From positions 124,001 through 188,000 of the forward strand of contig NZ_JAKEDS010000001.1 of the NCBI RefSeq assembly GCF_021462415.1: 64,000 nucleotides of DNA. The letters run 5' to 3'. The position numbers and the translations under genes are program-made. Origin of the DNA: Rhodohalobacter sp. 614A. Its GTDB lineage: Bacteria > Bacteroidota > Rhodothermia > Balneolales > Balneolaceae. Each line of letters begins with the position of its first letter. The stretch's first letter is position 1. The notes beneath the pieces were generated by a model. That model had not been told where the DNA came from and made no database searches. It was given only the letters and a program-made list of their open reading frames with translations. Below are positions 18,665-27,102 of this stretch, in pieces.

Positions 18665-19555
18665 TTAAAAATATCTTTTTAAAAATGGAATTCCGATCCA
18701 CTCATATCTGATTGCATTCGAAATCAATAAGAAAACCACAAAGGACAACGACGCAAAAAGTTTTATGGACATCACTTTTTGATACTCGCTTGCAACCCCC
18801 TGTAATCCTGTTATCAATCTTTGAATAATAGCAAATGAGAATAAACCTACGATGAAGAGCACAATCGCTGGCACTGTATAAATCGCATATAATCCTGCAC
18901 ATAACATTGTTAAACCAGACAAATATGCAATCATAAAAAATCGCTGAACCCCGTTGCCTCCAAATCTAATAAAAAAGGTTACATCTCCTCGCCGGGAATC
19001 TTCATCTGCCTGGTAAATTTGTGATACCGGATACAAGCTCAAAAGTATGAGCGAAGCACCTATTCCACTCAACAAAAGAATCGGAGAAAACGCTCCGCCC
19101 GCAGCCCAAAATCCCAGAAAAACTGAATTGAAGCCGGTGCTTATTCCAATCGCAATCAAACTCAAAACCGGATGTCCTTTCCAGCGTGCCAGTGGAGTTG
19201 AATAGAGCCAAAAGAGTACAAGGCTGCTTCCATAAACAAAAAAGTATGGCCAACTCACCGTGTACGCCCAGATCCATCCAACAAACATAAAAATGAGGGA
19301 AACATCACGCATCCAAAGAGACATTTTGGGAGGATGTTTCAAACCACCGATGGGACCTTCGTCTTTATCCCACCAGGAATTGAAAACCGTTGCGCCTCCG
19401 TAAAGCAGGATATGAACATTCAAAAATTGCAGCCAAAACTGTGCAAACTGCATTTGATCTGCGATCAATCCGCCCAGTAAATATCCTCCTGAAAGAATAA
19501 AAAACTGGTAATGCAACCGGAGATGAAGCGTAAAGTTTTTAAGTTCAGTCAGCAT
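18665..19555 (-). CDS. UbiA-family prenyltransferase-like membrane protein
   Basis: The 296-residue protein has about eight hydrophobic helices and two aspartate-bearing loops, FNSWWDKDEGPIGG (residues 58-71) and IYQADEDSRRGDVTF, in the positions of the two UbiA metal-diphosphate motifs. The first motif is irregular: N-S-W-W-D-K-D rather than the standard N-D-x-x-D-x-x-x-D. UbiA enzymes attach polyprenyl chains to aromatic or lipid acceptors in the membrane. It does not match MenA or UbiA closely enough to name the acceptor. It heads an operon with a thioredoxin-like protein and an aminotransferase. Confidence 0.72.
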   Translation of the reverse strand: MLTELKNFTLHLRLHYQFFILSGGYLLGGLIADQMQFAQFWLQFLNVHILLYGGATVFNSWWDKDEGPIGGLKHPPKMSLWMRDVSLIFMFVGWIWAYTVSWPYFFVYGSSLVLFWLYSTPLARWKGHPVLSLIAIGISTGFNSVFLGFWAAGGAFSPILLLSGIGASLILLSLYPVSQIYQADEDSRRGDVTFFIRFGGNGVQRFFMIAYLSGLTMLCAGLYAIYTVPAIVLFIVGLFSFAIIQRLITGLQGVASEYQKVMSIKLFASLSFVVFLLISNAIRYEWIGIPFLKRYF

Positions 19556-19626
19556 TTGCGTCCGGAATTAAAAGAAAAATCCAGCTGTGATTTACATCCC
19601 AAACATAAGAATCATATTTTTAACGG

Positions 19627-20526
19627 ATGGTAAAAGTTTATGACGAAATAACGACAAGACAAACTGTTCTGGAAAAAGCCGAGTGGATTGCTCAAATGAA
19701 TGGCCATAAGGAATCTCTTTCCAGCGTACTTAATCCCTATCTTGACAAGCGATCGCGCCAGGAAAAAGATCCCGTATTGGATTTTTTGTTTGAGTACTAT
19801 GCGTTTCGCCCCTCTCACTTGCTAAAATGGTCCCCGGGAATTGGAACATCTCTTCGATTTGATGATTCAGCTACTTTGCCGGAAATTTCTGAATTCATTG
19901 TGAAAGATGACCAGGCCCGTCTGAACCCCGCATTTTTCCCACAAAAAAGACTGCTTTCTGTAAAGTGGACTCTTGATCTGCTCGAAAAAAGCTCCAGGCA
20001 AAAACCAATGTTCGGCTGTTTTGGAATGCACGAATGGGCAATGGTTTACCGGGCTGAAGATGTTCGTCATCAGCAAATTCCTCTTCGGTTATCGGATGAA
20101 GAGATTGCTGAATTTGTTGAATCCCGGCCACTGGTTTGTACCCATTTTGATGCTTTTCGATTCTTCACCAAAAAAGCCCGGCCGATGAACAAGCATCATC
20201 TCAGTCGCGAAACATTCCAGGATACGGAGCAGCCGGGATGCGTTCACACAAACATGGACCTTTATAAATGGGCATTTAAACTGTTCCCGTGGATTTCCAG
20301 CGAGATTATTCGTGAAGCCTTCTTCAACGCTTTGGAAACCCGCCGGGTAGACATGCAGGCAAGTCCGTATGATGCGACTGAATTTGGATTAGAACCCATC
20401 AAAATTGAGACTGAGACCGGAAGAAAGGAATATATCGAGAGACAAATGGAGATTTATCAAAAATCACAACCGATTCGGCATCGGCTTATCGAAGCGTATA
20501 AAGAAGTGATTCAGATAGTAAATTAG
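19627..20526 (+). CDS. Conserved protein of a family often labelled 3-methyladenine DNA glycosylase
   Basis: I recognise the pattern of a roughly 300-residue family found in Actinobacteria and Bacteroidota: DPVLDFLFEYYAFRPSHL with KWSPGIG, then FGCFGMHEWAMVYR, RHQQIPLRL, THFDAFRFFT, EQPGCVHTNMDLYKWAFKL and RRVDMQASPYD. Databases often name these 3-methyladenine DNA glycosylase, but no helix-hairpin-helix or other glycosylase motif is visible, so I treat that name as unproven. The abundant His, Asp and aromatic conserved residues suggest an enzyme. It is transcribed divergently from the UbiA operon and converges on anmK. Confidence 0.7.
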   Translation: MVKVYDEITTRQTVLEKAEWIAQMNGHKESLSSVLNPYLDKRSRQEKDPVLDFLFEYYAFRPSHLLKWSPGIGTSLRFDDSATLPEISEFIVKDDQARLNPAFFPQKRLLSVKWTLDLLEKSSRQKPMFGCFGMHEWAMVYRAEDVRHQQIPLRLSDEEIAEFVESRPLVCTHFDAFRFFTKKARPMNKHHLSRETFQDTEQPGCVHTNMDLYKWAFKLFPWISSEIIREAFFNALETRRVDMQASPYDATEFGLEPIKIETETGRKEYIERQMEIYQKSQPIRHRLIEAYKEVIQIVN

Positions 20527-20572
20527 ATTTGCAACTAAATCATATAGAACAACTCCATTTTCGCCATGTCAA

Positions 20573-21781
20573 TCAATCCGGAAACGAGATTTTTCCAAAA
20601 TTGACAAACTTACTTTCATCTTCGATCTCCATTCCAAACCCTTTTCCTGCCAACATTTCATTCGCTAACACGGCAAAAAGCACGGCCTCTTTTGCATCGG
20701 GTGAAAGTCCGATTTCCGAGATGTTTTTTACTTCATTGGCCGGCATTAACTCTCTGATTCGTTGCATCAAATACGGATTGTGAGCACCACCACCACTCAC
20801 ATAAATTACAGCCGTTTCACTTGTGATTTTCTGTTGCTGAATACTCTTGACAATGGTTCTTGCTGATAACTCAGAGGCTGTTCGAATGATATCTTTCGGA
20901 TCTAATTCATCCTGGTTGATCCCGGCTTTCTCCATTTTTTCCTTTAACCATGGAATGTTAAAAAACTCAGGTCCGGTTGTTTTGGATTTTTCTTCTTCAA
21001 ACCAATCATCATTCAACAGCTCTCTCAAAAGACCCTCATTCAGATCTCCAGAAAACGCCACATTTCCATCCTCATCATACGGCTTATTGTAATAGTGCAT
21101 CATCAACGAATCGATCAAAGTATTGCCGGGTCCGGTATCGGTTGTAAAGGTTTTTTCTTTCGGCTGATTTTTTGCCGGCAAATACGTGAAATTTCCAATT
21201 CCGCCGATGTTCAGCAAAATCCTTGTCTCCGTTTCATGTACAAATAAAATTTGATCCACCAGCCCGGCCATTGGCGCTCCTTCGCCACCGTGTGCCACAT
21301 GCTTTTGTCGAAAATCGCTGATTGTTAAAATTCCTGTTTTTACTGCCATATGATCACCATCACCAATCTGCAATGTACTATTCACAGGGTCCATCAGTTC
21401 CTGTTGATCCCGCGCCGGATAGTGATAAATCGTTTGTCCATGACTGGCAATGCAATCAACTTTTTCAGGGGTGATCTTCCAGTTTCTCAATGCCGCTAAA
21501 ATCATTTCGGAATGAAGATGAGCGAGCTTGGCATGCCAATACGTAACCTCTTTTAGCTTTACATTTTCTACTGAAGAAATTCGCTTTAATTGCTTTCTTA
21601 TTTCTTCCGAATAGGGTGCCGTAACAAATTCAATCAGTTGAACAGTTGTGCTCTGTCCGGATCCGCTGATTTTGCAAAGTGCAATGTCTAATCCGTCAAG
21701 TGAAGTTCCGGACATCAATCCGATAATCAAACGACTTTTTTTTTCGGACAGATCGGCTAATTTTTTTATCAATGGATTCAT
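20573..21781 (-). CDS. anmK: Anhydro-N-acetylmuramic acid kinase
   Basis: The 402-residue protein phosphorylates and opens 1,6-anhydro-MurNAc during cell-wall recycling. The N-terminus has the signature IGLMSGTSLDGLDIAL (residues 20-35), the middle has DCIASHGQTIYHYP and the phosphate-loop region RILLNIGGIGNFTYLP followed by TDTGPGNTLID, and the end has YVSGGGAHNPYLM. All are hallmarks of AnmK. The length is slightly above the E. coli enzyme (369). No other recycling gene (murQ, nagZ) is adjacent. Confidence 0.93.
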   Translation of the reverse strand: MNPLIKKLADLSEKKSRLIIGLMSGTSLDGLDIALCKISGSGQSTTVQLIEFVTAPYSEEIRKQLKRISSVENVKLKEVTYWHAKLAHLHSEMILAALRNWKITPEKVDCIASHGQTIYHYPARDQQELMDPVNSTLQIGDGDHMAVKTGILTISDFRQKHVAHGGEGAPMAGLVDQILFVHETETRILLNIGGIGNFTYLPAKNQPKEKTFTTDTGPGNTLIDSLMMHYYNKPYDEDGNVAFSGDLNEGLLRELLNDDWFEEEKSKTTGPEFFNIPWLKEKMEKAGINQDELDPKDIIRTASELSARTIVKSIQQQKITSETAVIYVSGGGAHNPYLMQRIRELMPANEVKNISEIGLSPDAKEAVLFAVLANEMLAGKGFGMEIEDESKFVNFGKISFPD

Positions 21782-21823
21782 ATTTTAAACCTTCATTAAA
21801 ACCCTATCTGAATCATACCAAAG

Positions 21824-22075
21824 ATGCCTGAAGAAAACGAATCGGATTTTGAAGAATGGATCCAGGATGTTGAATTCCTCGTTCACACATTAAAAGAGAG
21901 TTTTGAATCCACAGATGCCCGGTATAATATCGACGAAATGAACGACATTCTTTATGTAGAACTCGAAGGACTGGATGAATATTCTGAGAATGAGATCATC
22001 GAAATTGCTGAGCCAATCCTGGAAGTAAGTGAATTGAATTTTGAAGATATCGTACTCCTTCCTTTAAAAAATTGA
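21824..22075 (+). CDS. Small acidic hypothetical protein
   Basis: This 83-residue protein is not recognised. It is strongly acidic and has no membrane segment. Its pattern (DMxxxLYVELEGLDEYSENEIIEIAEPILE and a closing FEDIVLLPLKN, given here only in outline) suggests a small alpha/beta fold. It starts 42 bp from the divergent anmK start. An ATG-led ORF with a normal-looking composition supports it as a real gene, but no function can be given. Confidence 0.6.
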   Translation: MPEENESDFEEWIQDVEFLVHTLKESFESTDARYNIDEMNDILYVELEGLDEYSENEIIEIAEPILEVSELNFEDIVLLPLKN

Positions 22076-22186
22076 ACCTAATTCGGCTTCCTAAGTCAAA
22101 AATTAATCATCTGTTAGAAGTATTTATATGGAGAAACTTCAGCAGAATATGATCGTTATCCAATCGTTCACAAAACCTCACAGTGA

Positions 22187-22645
22187 ATGATCATTAAAAA
22201 AACGATCAAGATGAATTTTTCAAGAAAAGCAATCTACCTGATAACGATTCTATTGCTGGCTTTTTTCACTGCCTGCAGTACGAATACAGACGACGATAAC
22301 GATGCAAGATATTACGAATTTACTCACGAAAATGATGATATCAGCTATACAATCGTAGCAAAAACTTCGGAACCTGAAGTAATTTCAGCCATTGAAGATG
22401 AGCTTCAGAAACCTTTTGATGAGCGCAATATGCATATTAATGGAGAAATTGCCCGAGGCAATGAAGGGTATAACTCTGACTGGAGCTGGCATTTCATTGA
22501 AAACCAATGGAGCCTTGCAGAAATTTCGACCGAAGTTTGTGACGGACGGCCCGGTTTTGTTGAAGACGATCTCGACTATTGGGTTGATCAGGTCGGCAAT
22601 TTTTGTCCCTGGAGTGCACATGTGGTTGGAGAAGTGAATCCGTAA
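22187..22645 (+). CDS. Lipoprotein with a BP74-like (calmodulin-binding-protein type) domain
   Basis: This 152-residue protein has a lipoprotein signal ending in FFTAC (Cys30 from the first Met; a second Met at 22211 would give a more usual signal of 22 residues). The mature part, from YYEFTHEND through ISYTIVAKTSEPEVIS, HINGEIARGNEGYN, WSWHFIENQWSLAEISTEVC and WVDQVGNFCPWSAHVVGEV, matches my memory of the BP74_N domain, first described in Dictyostelium BP74. The two cysteines (EVCDG and FCPWS) may form a disulfide. Function in bacteria is unknown. A good terminator follows. Confidence 0.65.
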   Translation: MIIKKTIKMNFSRKAIYLITILLLAFFTACSTNTDDDNDARYYEFTHENDDISYTIVAKTSEPEVISAIEDELQKPFDERNMHINGEIARGNEGYNSDWSWHFIENQWSLAEISTEVCDGRPGFVEDDLDYWVDQVGNFCPWSAHVVGEVNP

Positions 22646-22667
22646 TTCTTCATATATCTCAATTTAT

Positions 22668-22705
22668 AACGCATGGCTAATTACCAGATTGGTCATGCGT
22701 TTTTT
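22668..22705 (+). terminator. Rho-independent terminator after the BP74-like gene
   Basis: AACGCATG (22668-22675) pairs with CATGCGTT (22694-22701), with ACC/GGT extending the stem inside, and T residues run on to 22705. It sits 23 bp past the lipoprotein stop. Confidence 0.85.
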
Positions 22706-22755
22706 AATGCTTTTACCATTTAATTCATAAAAACTGCAACATTGCCTTAGTTATG

Positions 22756-22775
22756 GTGTATTAGTATACTAACAC
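22756..22775. promoter_or_regulatory. Palindromic operator of the GntR/ABC operon
   Basis: TTAGTATACTAA (22761-22772) is a perfect 12-bp palindrome flanked by GTGTA and CAC, giving near symmetry over 20 bp. It lies 27-46 bp upstream of the ABC ATPase start, where a YtrA-type repressor encoded at the end of the operon would be expected to act. Confidence 0.6.
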
Positions 22776-22801
22776 TGTATTATAAATTGATAAAATAATC
22801 T

Positions 22802-23638
22802 ATGGTTTCTGTTGAAAATCTAACTTTCTCGTTCCGTAAAAACGTTCCTCTCTTTACAGGGTTGAATATGAATTTAGAGCCGGGCAATACATACGGATTA
22901 TTCGGGCTGAATGGAGCAGGAAAAACAACTCTTTTGAATCACCTTTCCGGAATGCTTTTTCCTGAAAAAGGATCTTGTACTATGCTGGGAGAAAATGTTA
23001 AAAAGCGCCTGCCGGAAACCATGAGTGAAATCTATATTCTGCCCGAACAGTTTGATCTTCCTAAAATGAGTGCTGAAGTCTATGTAGAACTGCAGGCCCC
23101 CTTTTATCCCCGGTTTGAAAATGACTACCTCACAGAAGTTTTGAAGGAATTTCAGGTAGATACGCAGAAAAATCTTACTGAACTTTCTTATGGCCAGCGC
23201 AAGAAGTTTTTAATTGGGTTTGCACTTGCCACTCATTCAAAACTGGTTTTGATGGATGAACCCACAAACGGACTCGACATACCTTCCAAGAGTCAATTCA
23301 GAAAAATCATGGCGGCAACGGACCAGTCCGAACGATGTTTTCTGATATCTACCCACCAAGTTCGCGATCTCGATAGCATCATCGACCATATCATTGTACT
23401 CAATGACGGTAAAATCATTTTCCAGGAAAGTGTCTTGAAAATTTCTGAACGGCTCAGTTTTGAAAAAATCACTGATGAGAGTGAAAGGACTCCTTTATAC
23501 AGCGAGGATGTATTTGGAGGAAAGGCAGCCATTCTGCCTAAACGAGAAGGATCAAAAGATACGCAAATTGATCTCGAACTGCTGTTTAACGGTATCATTC
23601 AGAAACAGGATCTTATTAATAACCAATTTAAAAACTGA
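22802..23638 (+). CDS. ABC transporter ATP-binding protein (YtrB-like operon)
   Basis: The 278-residue ATPase has Walker A GLNGAGKTTLLNHL (about residues 38-51), signature ELSYGQRKKFLIGFAL, Walker B KLVLMDEPTNGLD and switch histidine ISTHQVRD. It powers the membrane protein encoded 7 bp downstream. A GntR regulator ends the operon, an arrangement known from ytrABC-type systems that respond to cell-envelope stress; that role is inferred from the layout. The substrate is unknown. The signature is SYGQ rather than SGGQ, which occurs in this subfamily. Confidence 0.85.
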   Translation: MVSVENLTFSFRKNVPLFTGLNMNLEPGNTYGLFGLNGAGKTTLLNHLSGMLFPEKGSCTMLGENVKKRLPETMSEIYILPEQFDLPKMSAEVYVELQAPFYPRFENDYLTEVLKEFQVDTQKNLTELSYGQRKKFLIGFALATHSKLVLMDEPTNGLDIPSKSQFRKIMAATDQSERCFLISTHQVRDLDSIIDHIIVLNDGKIIFQESVLKISERLSFEKITDESERTPLYSEDVFGGKAAILPKREGSKDTQIDLELLFNGIIQKQDLINNQFKN

Positions 23639-23645
23639 TCGAACT

Positions 23646-24419
23646 ATGAGTACTTCCAAGTCCATCAATCAATTTTCTTTGGATAGATTCCTGTTGGTTT
23701 TAAAGAGAACCATCGTTCTGAATCAACGAATGTGGGTCATCGGATTTTTAAGTGTGGGAGGTTTCCTCTTGGTCGTTGGGATATTGCCTTTTATATCCAA
23801 CATGTTCAACATTACACGGCCGGGATTTGCTGCCGTTCGTGAACCGGCCATTTTCTTTTATATGCTTGGGGGATTGGTACTTACAAGTATGATTTTTAGT
23901 GAGTTACATACCCCAACCAAAGCCTTTCAATTCTTAACTCTCCCCTCCACAACATGGGAGAAAATTACAGCGGCATGGTTTACCGGAACTGTAATCTACA
24001 CGGTAGTAACAATGGCTTCCATCTTTGTGTTGAGTGCGATGATTGAAACCGTAAAAGGGATCAATACCGGGGTTTGGTCACCATTTTTCATCTTTAATCC
24101 ATTCACTTCAGAAATCTTCAGCACAATATTACTTTATACTTTCTACCAAAGTATTTATTTGTTGGGAGCTGTTTATTTCCATAAAAACAATTTCCTGAAG
24201 ACTCTCCTTGTTATCATTGGATTTTCCCTCGGGTTTATTTTCTTCTTTAATATAGGTTTTCTGATTTTTGGATTAGCTCAAAGCGAAGAGTTTTTCATCA
24301 ATATTCAAATTGGCAGCCAACCCTGGTTTGTTTATGCAAAGTATATCATTGGCACCGGCTTAACGATGCTGTTCATCTGGCTTAGTTACCTGCAATTAAA
24401 AAACAAACAGGTAGCATGA
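23646..24419 (+). CDS. ABC transporter permease-like membrane protein
   Basis: The open frame extends back to 23460, but that part overlaps the ATPase in another frame; the ATG at 23646 (MSTSKSINQF) gives a sensible 257-residue protein. It has about six hydrophobic helices beginning at VIGFLSVGGFLLVVGILPF and ending with LTMLFIWLSYLQL. No family motif beyond ABC-2-type helices is visible. It pairs with the ATPase upstream and overlaps the GntR gene by 4 bp (ATGA), consistent with translational coupling. Confidence 0.75.
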   Translation: MSTSKSINQFSLDRFLLVLKRTIVLNQRMWVIGFLSVGGFLLVVGILPFISNMFNITRPGFAAVREPAIFFYMLGGLVLTSMIFSELHTPTKAFQFLTLPSTTWEKITAAWFTGTVIYTVVTMASIFVLSAMIETVKGINTGVWSPFFIFNPFTSEIFSTILLYTFYQSIYLLGAVYFHKNNFLKTLLVIIGFSLGFIFFFNIGFLIFGLAQSEEFFINIQIGSQPWFVYAKYIIGTGLTMLFIWLSYLQLKNKQVA

Positions 24420-24769
24420 TGGATTTTACGGACAGACAGCCCATATACAAACAGATCTCCGATTATTTTTGCCAACAGATTCTCAAAGAAAAATGGAAAC
24501 CGGATGACCGTGTTCCGTCCGTTCGCGAAATAGCCGTGCAGATGGAGGTCAATCCCAATACGGCAATGCGGGCTTTTCAAATTCTACAGGATGAAGAAAT
24601 CTTGATCAATAAGCGCGGCGTCGGACATTTTATTGCAGAGGGCGCCTATCAAAAAACACTTGAACTTCAACGAAGTGAGTTTATTGAAAATGAGCTCCCT
24701 GTATTTTTTAAAAAAATGACTTTGCTTGGCTTTTCTTGTACGGAGCTTGAAAATTTATACAATGAATAA
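24416..24769 (+). CDS. GntR-family regulator, YtrA subfamily
   Basis: The 117-residue protein is the short YtrA form: a winged helix (QPIYKQISDYFCQQILKEKW, VPSVREIAVQMEVNPNTAMRA, EEILINKRGVGHFI) followed by only a short C-terminal helical tail and no ligand domain. It overlaps the permease stop by four bases. YtrA regulators repress their own ABC operon, and a palindrome stands at the operon promoter (22756-22775). Confidence 0.87.
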   Translation: MMDFTDRQPIYKQISDYFCQQILKEKWKPDDRVPSVREIAVQMEVNPNTAMRAFQILQDEEILINKRGVGHFIAEGAYQKTLELQRSEFIENELPVFFKKMTLLGFSCTELENLYNE

Positions 24770-25097
24770 TGAGTGGCCTCCCTATTTTCATTTTCTGATC
24801 AAAATTTGTTTTTGTCGAACTAAAAAGCTTCTCTAACTTCTGGCAAAAACAAACATGATGGCATGCTCCTTGAAAATAAAGATAAGATCATCTTTAATGA
24901 TTTCTCTTTCGAAACTGAAGAAAGATGAAACTTGACGACTTATTTTTCACATCCAACCAAGCGATTCTACCCACTTCGCACGATCCGTTTTGGGTGGAGA
25001 GGTGTGATTAATATAAATTAGAATCATTTTAACCAGAAACCTTTCTAAATTCATACTAAATTAAGGCGAAGAAAAATGGAGTACGCAAACGCAACGT
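24770..25097. other. Intergenic region ahead of the 25-32 kb cluster
   Basis: This 328-base gap must hold the promoter of the six-gene cluster. I see no gene. A small hairpin, TAAAGAT (24877-24883) with ATCTTTA (24890-24896), lies in the middle, without a T run. No clear operator palindrome was found. Confidence 0.4.
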
Positions 25098-26141
25098 ATG
25101 CAACGAATTGATTCGGCTATTCAAAAAGGGATAGACTTTCTCTACGACCATCAAATGGCGAACGGAGAGTTTATGATCTATATATCAGATAACGAGGAGA
25201 TGAAGGGATGGAACTCTCCCGAAAGCACGATCGGCGCAATGTTTATCGCAAACAGTCTCCTTTTTTTAAAAGGTGAGAAAAAAGTGGATAAGATTCTGAA
25301 AAATATTGCTACGTTTCTCCGTGATCAGATGAGAGTTGGGGGTACCTGGAATTTTTTTACGCGAACTCACGTGGCTGGTAATTTAAGTCCTAATGATGTA
25401 GATGACACAGCCGTAGTTGCACGGTTTTTAAAAGAAATGGATCATCCGTTTCCGGAACATATGACAAAGAATATTTTACTGGCCAATCGAAGAAGGGACG
25501 GCCTTTTTTATACATGGTTTACCTTTCGTTTCAAGTGGAATATTAACAAACACTACTTATTTTTATCAGCCCAGGAATTTAAACATCCATTAAGAAGTTT
25601 CGCTTTTTGGAAAAGGTTTCCGTGTGAAAGGGATGATGTTGATGCCGTGGTAAATGCAAGTGCTCTATACTATTTTGGAAAAATTCCCGAAACGGAACCG
25701 ATAATATCTTACTTGATAGATATCATTGAGAATAAAAAGGAAGAAATCTGCGACAAATGGTATTGCAATCCGTTTTCTGTTTACTATTATTTTTCGCGTA
25801 TATATGCATCTGGCGTTAAAGATCTTGAAAAAATAAAAAATCCAATCATTCAAAGAATAAAGGCTCAATTGCGGGAGGACGGATGTATTGGTAACTCTTT
25901 TTTGGATACAACTATTGCACTCTCTTCTTTATTCAACCTTGATTTTACTGATGATGCTTTCTTAAGTAAGTCAATTGATTATCTTCTTTCAAAACAAAAT
26001 AAGAATGGCAGCTGGAATCGGGGAATTCATTTTTATGCGGGTCCCGGCAAAGAGCTGGGTTATGGATCAGAAGAATTATCAACAGGTTTTTGCCTTGAAA
26101 GTTTAGCCCGGTATCGCCAGATTACCAGCAAAAAAAATTAA
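25098..26141 (+). CDS. Short alpha/alpha-toroid protein with terpene-cyclase DxDD motif
   Basis: This 347-residue protein resembles the prenyltransferase/squalene-oxidase repeat fold: repeated helix pairs, QW-like turns (HQMANGEF at about 18-25, KQNKNGSWNRG near the end) and DVDDTAVVARF, with D100-V-D-D103-T-A as in class II terpene cyclases, where the middle Asp protonates the substrate. A second acidic cluster, RDDVDAVVNA (about 178-187), and a third, FLDTTIALSS, occupy equivalent repeat positions. It is much shorter than squalene-hopene or diterpene cyclases (about 500-650), so it may be a single-domain cyclase or a non-catalytic relative. It opens the cluster with a sulfotransferase, AT-P450, two glycosyltransferases and UbiA. 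Confidence 0.65.
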   Translation: MQRIDSAIQKGIDFLYDHQMANGEFMIYISDNEEMKGWNSPESTIGAMFIANSLLFLKGEKKVDKILKNIATFLRDQMRVGGTWNFFTRTHVAGNLSPNDVDDTAVVARFLKEMDHPFPEHMTKNILLANRRRDGLFYTWFTFRFKWNINKHYLFLSAQEFKHPLRSFAFWKRFPCERDDVDAVVNASALYYFGKIPETEPIISYLIDIIENKKEEICDKWYCNPFSVYYYFSRIYASGVKDLEKIKNPIIQRIKAQLREDGCIGNSFLDTTIALSSLFNLDFTDDAFLSKSIDYLLSKQNKNGSWNRGIHFYAGPGKELGYGSEELSTGFCLESLARYRQITSKKN

Positions 26142-26172
26142 CCTGTTATTCCAATGTTTTCCCTTATTTGAC

Positions 26173-27102
26173 ATGCCCAATCATCTAATCCACATCGGAT
26201 ATCCTAAAGCCGCATCCAGCTTTCTACAGGAGTGGTTTCGCCACAATCCGAAGCTTCATTATTCAATGAATACCTTGGCCGGTTTCAGGAATACTTTTGA
26301 AATCTGCCGATATAAACCAGAAGACAATACCCGTCAGACAAAATACTTTGTAACCAGTTCAGAGCATTTTATTTTCCCAAACCTGAACGCCGATGGCCCC
26401 GTAGTAGAAGGGATGCCTAAAAAAGGATTTCCAAATTTTACAGATATTAAGCTTGCCCAAAAAAAAGTCTGTTTAACTTTAAAAGAACTTTTTCCCAATG
26501 GGAAAATACTCATCATTACACGAGGTTTCAGGGGCGTTCTGCTTTCGGGTTATTCACAGTTTATAAGAATGGGTGGTACATTAACATTCGATCAATTTTG
26601 TAAGCTTACAGATCAAAATATCGATGACTTCTACAACTATGATTACTTAATTGAAATATATTTTCAAATTTTTGGGGAGGATAATGTCATTGTTCTGCCT
26701 TTTGAATTGCTGCTTCAAAGCAAGTCTCAATTCCTAGCTCATCTTGAGGAAATTTTAGGCTTAGAACATTTTGAGGAGGAAATAGGTGTTCACAATAAAT
26801 CCATGACCGGCCAGGATTTATTTTGGCATCTATGGCTCTCTGGTATAACAAGCAAATTGCTTAGTATATTCGGCAAGAGGGTTTACAATTTTGTCTTTGG
26901 CAAATATGTTCGCTTGCTATTGCATTTCAAATTACAGCCTCTTTTTGTTTTTCTTAAAAAAATGATGCCGAATAAATCAATCAACAATAGAAGCGTTCCT
27001 GAAAATATTTTATATAAGGCAGGTAAACATGCAACTATTCTTAAAAAAATTCCTATTTATAAACCCTTTTTAAAAGATTACTATTTACCAAGTGATAACT
27101 AA
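26173..27102 (+). CDS. Sulfotransferase-family protein
   Basis: The 309-residue protein begins with HIGYPKAASSFLQEWF, the 5'-phosphosulfate-binding loop of PAPS-dependent sulfotransferases (normally PKxGTT or PKSGTS; here PKAASS, residues 11-16). ILIITRGFRGVLLSGYSQFI supplies the 3'-phosphate-binding R and S. It would add a sulfate to a hydroxyl of the cluster's product, using PAPS in the cytoplasm. It follows the toroid gene by 31 bp and overlaps the AT-P450 gene by 11 bp, so it belongs to the same transcript. Acceptor unknown. Confidence 0.78.
   Translation: MPNHLIHIGYPKAASSFLQEWFRHNPKLHYSMNTLAGFRNTFEICRYKPEDNTRQTKYFVTSSEHFIFPNLNADGPVVEGMPKKGFPNFTDIKLAQKKVCLTLKELFPNGKILIITRGFRGVLLSGYSQFIRMGGTLTFDQFCKLTDQNIDDFYNYDYLIEIYFQIFGEDNVIVLPFELLLQSKSQFLAHLEEILGLEHFEEEIGVHNKSMTGQDLFWHLWLSGITSKLLSIFGKRVYNFVFGKYVRLLLHFKLQPLFVFLKKMMPNKSINNRSVPENILYKAGKHATILKKIPIYKPFLKDYYLPSDN

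Noticed and set aside
23460-23645. N-terminal extension of the ABC permease frame
   Set aside because: It overlaps the ATPase gene in another frame and adds a hydrophilic segment with two adjacent cysteines; the ATG at 23646 right after the ATPase stop gives a clean start.
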